From positions 1 to 6,764 of the forward strand of contig DAOVXE010000041.1 of assembly GCA_030636285.1 (NCBI GenBank): a DNA stretch of 6,764 nucleotides, written 5' to 3'. The notes beneath the pieces were generated by a model. It saw only the letters and a list, made by a program, of their open reading frames with translations. It was not told the origin of the DNA and searched no databases. The stretch comes from Candidatus Falkowiibacteriota bacterium. Lineage in GTDB: Bacteria > Patescibacteria > ABY1 > BM507 > UBA12075. A program made the position numbers and the translations under genes. Of the stretch, positions 1 through 5,101 are shown piece by piece (positions within the stretch are counted from its first letter, which is position 1; each line of letters begins with the position of its first letter).

Positions 1-1
1 A

Positions 2-97
2 CGTATTATATCCGGCACCCTTGACAAAGGCACCGGATTGCTTGATGCTCTATCTATGAGACGCTCGTTAATGCCTCATAGATGTGATCTATATTAA
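2..97 (+). CDS. Possible 3' end of a gene entering from the left edge
   Basis: An open frame runs from the left edge to a TAA at 95-97 and gives 31 residues. It begins RIISGTLDKGTGLLDALS, which has the look of real protein rather than random AT-rich translation. Nothing in it identifies a family. The frame is too short for coding statistics, and two stem-loops (11-37 and 52-83) fall inside it, so the bases could instead be a structured non-coding stretch. A 7-bp repeat array starts 15 bases after the stop, which would suit the end of a gene. The call rests only on an unbroken frame and amino-acid appearance. Confidence 0.25.
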   Translation, partial: RIISGTLDKGTGLLDALSMRRSLMPHRCDLY

Positions 98-112
98 ATT
101 GTTAATGTCCGT

Positions 113-178
113 TTAACTTTTAACAGTTAACTTTTAACTTTTAACCTCCTGGTTAAATGTTAATGGTTAAGTGTTAAT
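113..178. repeat. 7-bp-phased TTAAC array forming a large inverted repeat
   Basis: Five TTAACNN units begin at 113, 120, 127, 134 and 141. After a TCCT spacer (147-150) the complementary form, NGTTAAN, recurs at 151, 158, 165 and 172. The arms 120-146 and 151-177 are complementary at 23 of 27 positions, so the whole array can fold into one long AT-rich hairpin with a 4-base loop. The array lies outside any convincing gene. It resembles in style, but not in sequence, the array at 6166-6268. It could act as a structural or transcription-end element, or be a simple-sequence expansion. Confidence 0.75.
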
Positions 179-184
179 TGTTGT

Positions 185-210
185 AAAAGAAAAAACCGCT
201 TGAGGCGGTT
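185..210 (-). terminator. Rho-independent terminator, leftward
   Basis: Read on the minus strand, AACCGC, a CTCAA loop and GCGGTT form a 6-bp GC-rich stem. It is followed by TTTT, one C and TTTT (193-185), the usual intrinsic terminator layout. No minus-strand gene ends just upstream of it. The nearest leftward start signal is the promoter at 334-361, which would give a transcript of about 140 nt. Confidence 0.7.
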
Positions 211-327
211 GCGTAAACATCGGAAAATTAGCCAGTACATCAACCGCTATTATGTTTAATAGTTAAAATGTTATTCATATAGTATTTTAAGACTAAAATC
301 TATGTTTATTTCTTTCTTTATCGGGTA
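188..327 (-). ncRNA. Putative short leftward transcript with alternative terminator folding
   Basis: A consensus promoter (334-361) and an intrinsic terminator (185-210) bracket about 140 nt that lacks a convincing reading frame; the best is a 12-codon frame, MNNILTIKHNSG. In the RNA, GCGGTTG (from 247-241) is exactly complementary to CAACCGC (from 211-205), and the latter contains the 5' arm of the terminator stem. The terminator could therefore be replaced by a competing 7-bp pairing closed by a 29-nt loop, as in attenuators. No gene with a start codon follows the terminator on this strand, so a regulatory role has no visible target. Alternatives are a small RNA, or the 5' leader of a gene lost to the left. 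Confidence 0.3.
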
Positions 328-333
328 ATTAGT

Positions 334-361
334 ATTATACAGTAATAAATTTATTTGTCAA
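334..361 (-). promoter_or_regulatory. Consensus sigma70-type promoter pointing away from the IS
   Basis: On the minus strand TTGACA (361-356) and TATAAT (339-334) are both exact consensus hexamers with a 16-bp spacer. A 12-bp perfect palindrome, AATAAATTTATT, fills most of the spacer (344-355) and could bind a regulator. The -35 hexamer ends 5 bases outside the left end of the IS, so the promoter belongs to the flanking DNA. Predicted transcription starts near 327 and runs leftward. Confidence 0.55.
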
Positions 362-366
362 ATTTT

Positions 367-394
367 TGCACTCGTCCATGTTATAGTTGACACT
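367..394 (+). repeat. Left terminal inverted repeat of the IS
   Basis: The 28 bases pair with the reverse complement of 1703-1731 when one gap is allowed, with about 20 matches. The shared blocks are TGC at the tip, GTCCA in the middle and TTGACACT at the inner end. Confidence 0.7.
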
Positions 395-399
395 ATAAC
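380..399. promoter_or_regulatory. 8-bp perfect dyad just before the transposase start
   Basis: GTTATAGT and ACTATAAC flank a TGAC centre and are exact reverse complements. The dyad overlaps the inner end of the left inverted repeat and ends 5 bases before the ATG at 405. In an mRNA entering from outside, this hairpin would sit over the translation start region. In DNA it could be a transposase or repressor binding site. The role is inferred from position. Confidence 0.45.
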
Positions 400-404
400 C
401 CAAA

Positions 405-1700
405 ATGCAAAAAATTAGAAAAAATAGGAGAAAAGCCTATGAAATAGATATTGGGATGAAAATATCTCAAAAAGATGCTAATATCAAAAGATTTTACGAA
501 TTAATTAATAAATCTATTGATATTATGCAAACTAAAGCAGAAAACAAGCTGAATCCGTTAAAACATCCATTATCTGATGAAGCTAAAAAAAGATTAAAAT
601 GGATGTATATAATTTATTTTGAATGCGATAAGAATATTACCAAGTCAGCCAGAAAAATAGGAATATCAAGACAATGGTTATCATCAATACACGGCAAATG
701 GATTAAAGAGAACAAGGATCCGCTCTCGCTTGAGCCCGAGCCTAAGACTCCGAAAAATACCGAAAACAGAAAAAGAATTGACAAAGACATTGAAGATAAA
801 ATAATTGAAATTAAAAACGGATATTTGCAAGGCTCTTGGGGCAAAGATAAAATTCAAGCTCACCTAAAAAGAAAGCATAAGATGGAAGTCGGAGCAACAA
901 CCGTAAACAGATATCTGCATAAGCACGGGTTAATCAATGTTAAAATATCAAACAGGCTTAAAGCTTATCATAAAAAGAAAAAAGAGAAAGAGAAATTTAA
1001 GAATCGTCCGCCAAAGGACATTAAAGACTACAAGCCGGGAGCCTTAGTTGAAAAAGATGTAAAATTCATAGTAAAAATGGGACAATTCGTTAATACTGAA
1101 AAATACAAAGCCAAAGAGAACTTTTGGTATCAGCACACAGCCATAGATTCTTTTACCAGAATCAAGATAACGGAATTAGCAGGTGACATGGATAGCGCTA
1201 CTGCCGTAGATACATTTAAAAAATGCGAGGATAAATTTCCATTTCAAATCGCTTGCGTAAACACAGACAACGGATCGGAAAATGAAAAAGATTTTGACAG
1301 CTATTTGAAAGAAAAAAATATCGCTCATTTTTATTCAAGAGCAGGCACGCCGACAGACAACCCAAGAGTCGAGCGCTCGCATTTAACCGATGATATTGAA
1401 TTTTACAATCAAGGAAATATTTGCAAGAGTCTTGAAAAACAAATTGAAAAAAACAAAGCATGGGATGACGTATATAATAATGTCAGGCCGCATCAAGCCT
1501 TAAACTATTTAACGCCAATGGAATTTTACAGACTGTATAAAACAAACCCGGAAGAAGCGTACAAAATAGTTAAGGATTGGGAAGAATATTTAAACAAACA
1601 AAGAAAAAGACAAATGAATTCAAGAAAGATAAAAAAGAGAGAAAAAATAGATAAATTGATACAACAAATTGATGTAAGATTAGCCAAAGCTAAAAATTAA
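405..1700 (+). CDS. IS481-like DDE transposase (integrase core)
   Basis: This 431-residue protein catalyses cut and strand transfer of the surrounding IS. A first helix-turn-helix lies at about residues 77-101 (SARKIGISRQWLSS) and a second at about 126-177, followed by a lysine-rich stretch (189-199). The RNase-H-fold integrase core spans about 210-375. The likely catalytic triad is D218 (EKDVKF), D288 (NTDNGSEN) and E323 (NPRVERSH). The second Asp and the Glu are 35 residues apart, as in IS3/IS481 enzymes, and the following PHQALNYLTPMEF resembles the usual end of the core. A basic tail closes the protein. The frame is intact with no frameshift, so it may be active. No Shine-Dalgarno sequence precedes the ATG at 405. 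M18 (456) is a possible alternative start; an AGGAG at 426-430 is too far upstream of it to decide. The stop lies 2 bases before the right inverted repeat. Confidence 0.9.
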   Translation: MQKIRKNRRKAYEIDIGMKISQKDANIKRFYELINKSIDIMQTKAENKLNPLKHPLSDEAKKRLKWMYIIYFECDKNITKSARKIGISRQWLSSIHGKWIKENKDPLSLEPEPKTPKNTENRKRIDKDIEDKIIEIKNGYLQGSWGKDKIQAHLKRKHKMEVGATTVNRYLHKHGLINVKISNRLKAYHKKKKEKEKFKNRPPKDIKDYKPGALVEKDVKFIVKMGQFVNTEKYKAKENFWYQHTAIDSFTRIKITELAGDMDSATAVDTFKKCEDKFPFQIACVNTDNGSENEKDFDSYLKEKNIAHFYSRAGTPTDNPRVERSHLTDDIEFYNQGNICKSLEKQIEKNKAWDDVYNNVRPHQALNYLTPMEFYRLYKTNPEEAYKIVKDWEEYLNKQRKRQMNSRKIKKREKIDKLIQQIDVRLAKAKN

Positions 1701-1702
1701 AA

Positions 1703-1731
1703 AGTGTCAATTATGTTCGTGGACTTGCGCA
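1703..1731 (-). repeat. Right terminal inverted repeat of the IS
   Basis: The 29 bases are the imperfect inverted partner of 367-394. AGTGTCAA at the inner end and TGGAC in the middle match the left end's TTGACACT and GTCCA. Past position 1731 the similarity stops, which sets the proposed right tip. Confidence 0.7.
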
Positions 1732-1755
1732 TACTTAAAAAAAGAAAAAGTCCCC

Positions 1756-2268
1756 ATGCTTAGGACAAAACAAAAAATAAAAATGAACACAGTGATTTTA
1801 TTACTGTTTTGTTTTTTAGTAAGCGGCGCGAGTCTAGTTGGAGCAGCCAATGCTTCGGCTGAACTTGCGTCGCTTTCTTTTTTAGTAGATAAAGAGAAAT
1901 TCCTTGACCCTGAATACCTTTATGTTGATATCGCGGTTAAGCCAAATACAAATAGTATTAATGCCGGCCTTATGGGCATAGAGTTTGATCCAGCAGCCTT
2001 GGAATTAGTTAGCGCCAGTATTGCCTCCAGCTGTCCCTTGCTGATAGGCGAATTTATTGATAATGAATCAGGCCGCGCTGACCTGATGTGTGGCTCCCCT
2101 ATTGCCATAACCAATGATTTTACCATTTTTCATCTAATATTTAAGAAGAAAATAGCCGGTTTTACTAACCTTAATTTTCTCAGCCACTCCTCGCTCCTGT
2201 CCGCTGACGGCCTTGGCACCCCGGTTCCGGTCCAGATGGAGAATCATAATATATTTATTGTGAAATAA
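1756..2268 (+). CDS. Secreted single-domain cohesin protein
   Basis: The 170-residue protein has a lysine-rich start and a hydrophobic core (about 12-30), with likely signal-peptidase cleavage after ANA or ASA (33-35). One cohesin-type beta-sandwich domain follows (about 40-168). The diagnostic stretch is DIAVKPNTNSINAGLMGIEF then DPAALELVSAS, which matches the same region of the two minus-strand cohesins in this window. The chain ends directly after the domain with no membrane anchor or second module, so the product would be soluble outside the cell or at the surface. C93 and C112 could form a disulfide. ATG 1756 lacks a ribosome site; M10 at 1783, with AGGA 17 bases upstream, is an alternative and would still leave a signal peptide. 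It starts 24 bp after the IS and ends 18 bp before a strong two-way terminator. Its ligand would be a dockerin protein such as the one at the right edge; this pairing is inference. Confidence 0.75.
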   Translation: MLRTKQKIKMNTVILLLFCFLVSGASLVGAANASAELASLSFLVDKEKFLDPEYLYVDIAVKPNTNSINAGLMGIEFDPAALELVSASIASSCPLLIGEFIDNESGRADLMCGSPIAITNDFTIFHLIFKKKIAGFTNLNFLSHSSLLSADGLGTPVPVQMENHNIFIVK

Positions 2269-2286
2269 TTATATTCAAGCTATAAA

Positions 2287-2320
2287 AATAAAAGTGTACA
2301 CCCCGGTGTACACTTTTATT
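2287..2320. terminator. Bidirectional terminator between convergent genes
   Basis: A perfect 16-bp inverted repeat has arms AATAAAAGTGTACACC and GGTGTACACTTTTATT around a CC centre. The GC-richer core, flanked by A-runs on one side and T-runs on the other, works as an intrinsic terminator in either direction. It lies 18 bases after the + strand cohesin stop and 30 bases after the minus-strand HEPN stop, exactly where both transcripts should end. Confidence 0.85.
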
Positions 2321-2350
2321 ATAAAATAATTATACAATAAAAAACGCGCC

Positions 2351-2755
2351 TTACAACATCTTATTCAACTTCTTTTTTAAATAACTCTCGGCTTTGCTAA
2401 AAACGTCTTCCCCACACCTTAAATATTCGGCTGCTTCCTTGTCTGAAAAAATTCTCCCCCCGTCATATAAATCATGATTGCGTTTATTACGCATGTTATC
2501 AGCGGTTTTCTCGATCTGTTTATCGTTTAAATATCGAGATAATTTAGCGATCAGAGCAATATGGTGCCCACGACGTGACTTAACCCTAAGGCTATTAACC
2601 GCGCAAAGGGTGATAGCCAACTTTACTATCGCGTCATAACAAAAACGAAATTTTATTTCACTTCGCCTGCTATCTTGTGCAATCTGTAAATCGCGCTTAG
2701 CCGCGTCATAATATCTCTCAATTTGTTCATTAGTATAAATAAATTTAGTAAACAT
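2351..2755 (-). CDS. HEPN-domain protein, putative RNase toxin
   Basis: This 134-residue, mostly helical protein carries the HEPN signature Rx4H at R89-H94 (MRNKRNHDLYDGG), with the usual polar Asn after the Arg. HEPN proteins of this kind are metal-independent RNases and serve as toxins paired with MNT nucleotidyltransferases (type VII toxin-antitoxin). A conserved-looking RRGHH sits at 61-65. The classical HepT motif is RX4HXY, whose Tyr is AMPylated by MntA; here the Tyr (Y97) is one residue later (HDLY), so this may be another HEPN subfamily, possibly near the SAV_6107 group. The length is typical of small HEPN toxins. The ATG directly follows the TAA of the upstream MNT gene with no Shine-Dalgarno sequence, pointing to translational coupling. 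The two-way terminator at 2287-2320 follows it. Confidence 0.8.
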   Translation of the reverse strand: MFTKFIYTNEQIERYYDAAKRDLQIAQDSRRSEIKFRFCYDAIVKLAITLCAVNSLRVKSRRGHHIALIAKLSRYLNDKQIEKTADNMRNKRNHDLYDGGRIFSDKEAAEYLRCGEDVFSKAESYLKKKLNKML

Positions 2756-3298
2756 TTAAATCAGTTTAATCGGCTTGGATAATAAAACATTTTTAAGAAA
2801 ATCATCGTTTTTGCTCCGCTTCTCATACTCCTCGCGCGTCATATCAATAATATTTATTTCCCGTCCTAAAAGTTTTTCAGTCGGCAGTACTTTCTCAGTC
2901 GCCGCTATGCTTGAATGATCACCAATGAGCAATAAATCAATATCGCTTTCTTCTTCCGGCTGGCCATGCGCGAACGAACCAAACAGATAAGCCTCCTCCA
3001 TACCCTTTAAACCCTTAAGTGATTTCCACAACTTCTTGGCCAATCCGTATTTGGCTTCATAAACTTTTTTAATTTCATTTAAAAGCGGATAATCCTTATT
3101 TAAAGAATAGTGCTTTTGGTTTCCTTGTGTGTCTGAACAGAGTATTCCTTCGCCTTCTAATTCCCGGAGTTTACGAAATAGGTTGCCTGGGTCAACTTCA
3201 AGAATCCCGGCTAATTCATTAATATAATGAGTTCTTTTAGGATTAGTAAAGAAATAATCCAACACTTTAATAGTAATTTGTGAACGAAATTTAATCAT
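2756..3298 (-). CDS. wHTH-MNT nucleotidyltransferase fusion, putative antitoxin/autoregulator
   Basis: The 180-residue protein has two parts. Residues 1-66 form a winged helix-turn-helix: THYINELAGILEVD, then the recognition region GNLFRKLRELEGEGIL, then the wing SDTQGNQKHYSLN. Residues about 100-152 form a minimal nucleotidyltransferase with the exact GSX10DXD motif (G107-S108, D119, D121, in YLFGSFAHGQPEEESDID). MNT partners of HEPN toxins neutralise them, in MntA/HepT by AMPylating a toxin tyrosine. The place where a third carboxylate is expected reads REINIIDMT, with N149 where Asp is usual, so catalysis may be altered. It is the first gene of a two-gene operon; its stop abuts the HEPN start. 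The DNA-binding half, and the twin dyads over its own promoter (3302-3344), suggest autorepression. The leader is about 20 nt with no clear ribosome site. The cohesin operon lies 87 bp upstream on the same strand. Confidence 0.85.
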   Translation of the reverse strand: MIKFRSQITIKVLDYFFTNPKRTHYINELAGILEVDPGNLFRKLRELEGEGILCSDTQGNQKHYSLNKDYPLLNEIKKVYEAKYGLAKKLWKSLKGLKGMEEAYLFGSFAHGQPEEESDIDLLLIGDHSSIAATEKVLPTEKLLGREINIIDMTREEYEKRSKNDDFLKNVLLSKPIKLI

Positions 3299-3301
3299 AT
3301 T

Positions 3302-3344
3302 TTATTGTAATTTCTTACAATAACTATTGTAAATTATAACAATA
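3302..3344. promoter_or_regulatory. Two tandem operator-like dyads upstream of the toxin-antitoxin operon
   Basis: The first dyad is a perfect 9-bp pair, TTATTGTAA (3302-3310) and TTACAATAA (3315-3323), with a 4-base spacer. The second is TATTGTAA (3325-3332) and TAACAATA (3337-3344), 7 of 8 paired, also with a 4-base spacer. The centres are 22 bp apart, about two helical turns, so two dimers could bind the same DNA face. They cover the -10 hexamer, part of the spacer and the predicted start site of the promoter at 3326-3354. The likely binder is the wHTH-MNT protein encoded just downstream, as is common for antitoxins. Confidence 0.7.
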
Positions 3345-3354
3345 AATATGTCAA
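3326..3354 (-). promoter_or_regulatory. Promoter of the wHTH-MNT/HEPN operon
   Basis: On the minus strand an exact TTGACA (3354-3349), a 17-bp spacer and TACAAT (3331-3326, five of six consensus bases) form a good sigma70-type promoter. Transcription would begin near 3319, about 20 bases before the ATG. It gives the operon its own expression, separate from the cohesin genes upstream; no terminator hairpin is visible between them. Confidence 0.65.
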
Positions 3355-3385
3355 CCCCCTAACTTAAAATTTAATAAAAATATAC

Positions 3386-5101
3386 TTACTTCAATATCTC
3401 CTCCACATCCTGAATTTCTTTAAGGGTTTTCTTCTCGTTCTCATCAACCTTGCATTTAAGCTCTGCCTTGGCCTTGTTCTGGCTAGCCTTGGTTGAATTA
3501 ACTTGTGCGAAAGCCAAGTCAATCGTCTTTTTCATTTCAAGAGAATTACGATGGAGAATTTCTTCAATCTCTTTGGTTTCTTTCTTTAGTTTTTTGCGAA
3601 TCAAGAATATGATCCAAAAAATTATCAGAATAATAAGGATAATGAGGAAAAGCAGGCTGACCAAGACGGTAAAATAATTAATAACAAAATCGCCGATCAT
3701 GGTAAACACCGGCGGCGACACCAGAAAAGTATGCTTTTCGCTTGGTTCACTCCTGATTCCTTTATCATTCCTTGTCTCAGCCCAAAAACTATAGCGTCCG
3801 TTAGGCAGTTTGTCATCATGAATATAAAGCCACTTGCCGTTAGCATCGCTCCTGGCGCTGGAAGTAGCGATCTGTCGGCCGTCTTTCTCAATATAAATTA
3901 CTACCAATCCATTCTTAATGGCCGTGCCTTTAGCGTAAAAATTATCGCTTGATTTTAATTCTTTGGAATAATTATCAATCAGTGGCGCGTCAATCGCCTT
4001 AATAACAAACTCAACAGTTGCCATTTGCTCATTACCGGCTTTATCAATCGCTATGATAATCGCGGTATGGCGGCCCGCGCTTAAACCGCTTATCTGAAAT
4101 GATTCTTTGTCCGGTGCCAGTTCATGGGCCTTTCTGTCCAGACTGCCGATATAGATCAAATATTTTGATAAACCGGATAATTCATCAGTGGTTTTAAAGC
4201 TAAGCTCAGGCCACTCGCCAATATTCGCTTCACTAGCCTTGACTTCAAAGGGCAGAGGCGGAGTTGTATCAATATTTACTTTGTAGCGCGCGATCGTGCC
4301 CCAGCGAGCAAAATCTTTAAATTTTAAATGCAAGTACCAGGCGCCATCGTCTTCTTTAGCTGAATATGTTTTTTCACTAAACAAACCGTCTGATGCCGGA
4401 CCCGGATCAGTAGATAATTTCTGGTCAAAAGCAATACTTACTCCAACAACGCTTTTTGGTAATTCCCATTTAAACTCCGCGTCAGCTTCTTTGTACCACA
4501 AATCCTGGTCAGGATGAGTCAGAGAAACAATAATCGGCTTATTATAATCCGGCTCTCTAGGCTTGTCCGGCTCTCTAGGGCTCTCTGGCTTGCTTGGCGG
4601 TATTTGAACAGCGGAAAGCGTAAAACTGGCGCTGCCCATGCCGGTAATAATATTAGTGCCTTTGCCGTCATTAGCCAAAACCGCGCCGGAATTAAAATTG
4701 ACGCGCGCTTCGCCGGCCCGCTTGGCCTTAAAAGTAATATTTATAATATGCCCGGCCGAGCCGTTAAAAGCCGGCGGGGGCAACCCGCCGCCGAATTTTA
4801 TTACTCCGCCCGAAGCTCCAGGCTCGGTGGTCCAAAACAAAAAAATTGATCCGCCTTTAGAAACGCTTACAACGTCAAGCAGGGCCGTGTCATAACCAAT
4901 TGAACCTTCGGCCGCGTTTATTACATCACCGCCGGAGTTAACCTTAACGCCAACCGTAAAAGTAGCGCCAATTGATTTGGTTCCGGACGAAGGCGAAAAA
5001 TAAAGAGTGGCTTCGGCCGCTTGAGCCGGCATGGGACAAAAACTTAATCCCAAACCGAATAAAAATAATAAAAACAAAACACTATATTTGTTCCTCCTCA
5101 T
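3386..5101 (-). CDS. Membrane-anchored cohesin protein with three Ig-like domains
   Basis: The 571-residue protein has a signal peptide (MRRNKYSVLF then a hydrophobic run, cleavage likely after AQA at 28) and a cohesin domain (about 30-165) with GVKVNSGGDVINAAEGSIGY. A Pro-rich linker follows (168-186), built from repeated REPDKP-type units; an 18-bp-spaced DNA repeat, CCGGCTCTCTAGG at 4549 and 4567 on the + strand, underlies it. Three Ig-like modules come next: about 188-279 ending in DTTPP, 280-367 with AIDKAGNEQ, and 370-462 with SDANGKWLY. A transmembrane helix (about 475-501) precedes a 69-residue charged, coiled-coil-prone cytoplasmic tail. The protein should present its cohesin outside the cell to dockerin partners; no catalytic motif is seen. 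The ATG lies inside the end of the preceding cohesin gene (20-bp overlap), so the two are co-transcribed and probably translationally coupled. An AGGAGG falls inside codons 2-4 rather than before the start. Confidence 0.85.
   Translation of the reverse strand: MRRNKYSVLFLLFLFGLGLSFCPMPAQAAEATLYFSPSSGTKSIGATFTVGVKVNSGGDVINAAEGSIGYDTALLDVVSVSKGGSIFLFWTTEPGASGGVIKFGGGLPPPAFNGSAGHIINITFKAKRAGEARVNFNSGAVLANDGKGTNIITGMGSASFTLSAVQIPPSKPESPREPDKPREPDYNKPIIVSLTHPDQDLWYKEADAEFKWELPKSVVGVSIAFDQKLSTDPGPASDGLFSEKTYSAKEDDGAWYLHLKFKDFARWGTIARYKVNIDTTPPLPFEVKASEANIGEWPELSFKTTDELSGLSKYLIYIGSLDRKAHELAPDKESFQISGLSAGRHTAIIIAIDKAGNEQMATVEFVIKAIDAPLIDNYSKELKSSDNFYAKGTAIKNGLVVIYIEKDGRQIATSSARSDANGKWLYIHDDKLPNGRYSFWAETRNDKGIRSEPSEKHTFLVSPPVFTMIGDFVINYFTVLVSLLFLIILIILIIFWIIFLIRKKLKKETKEIEEILHRNSLEMKKTIDLAFAQVNSTKASQNKAKAELKCKVDENEKKTLKEIQDVEEILK

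Larger units (their letters stand above)
367..1731 (+). mobile_element. IS481-like insertion sequence, complete
   Basis: The element of about 1.37 kb carries one transposase gene spanning most of its length between imperfect terminal inverted repeats (367-394 and 1703-1731). Both ends start TGC when read inward and share GTCCA and TTGACACT blocks. Single-ORF organisation with a DDE integrase core and two N-terminal helix-turn-helix regions fits the IS481 family; IS3-type elements normally use two frames joined by a frameshift. No matching target-site duplication is visible in the bases next to the two ends, so the exact tips may be off by a few bases or the duplication has decayed. It sits 24 bp upstream of the + strand cohesin gene and may have replaced that gene's original upstream region. 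Confidence 0.75.

Noticed and set aside
11..83. Two stem-loops, TCCGG/CCGGA (11-37) and a perfect 9-bp ATCTATGAG/CTCATAGAT (52-83)
   Set aside because: They have no T-tract and lie within a possible coding end; no known RNA family fits, so they were not called as an RNA feature.
228..262. Possible dockerin remnant on the minus strand (MYWL-like codons before a stop, similar to the FYWTG end of the dockerin gene)
   Set aside because: The similarity covers only a few codons, needs a frameshift and has no calcium-loop sequence upstream, so chance is as likely.
387..392. TTGACA as a -35 box for the transposase
   Set aside because: No acceptable -10 lies 16-18 bp downstream before the start codon, and the bases are part of the inverted repeat and dyad.
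1732..1755. Promoter for the + strand cohesin gene between the IS and its start
   Set aside because: No hexamer pair with proper spacing is visible in the A-rich 24 bp; a promoter inside the IS end cannot be shown from sequence alone.
4514..4849. 111-codon + strand open frame within the large cohesin gene
   Set aside because: It is antisense to a well-supported cohesin/Ig coding region and its translation shows no domain or signal; it is a shadow.
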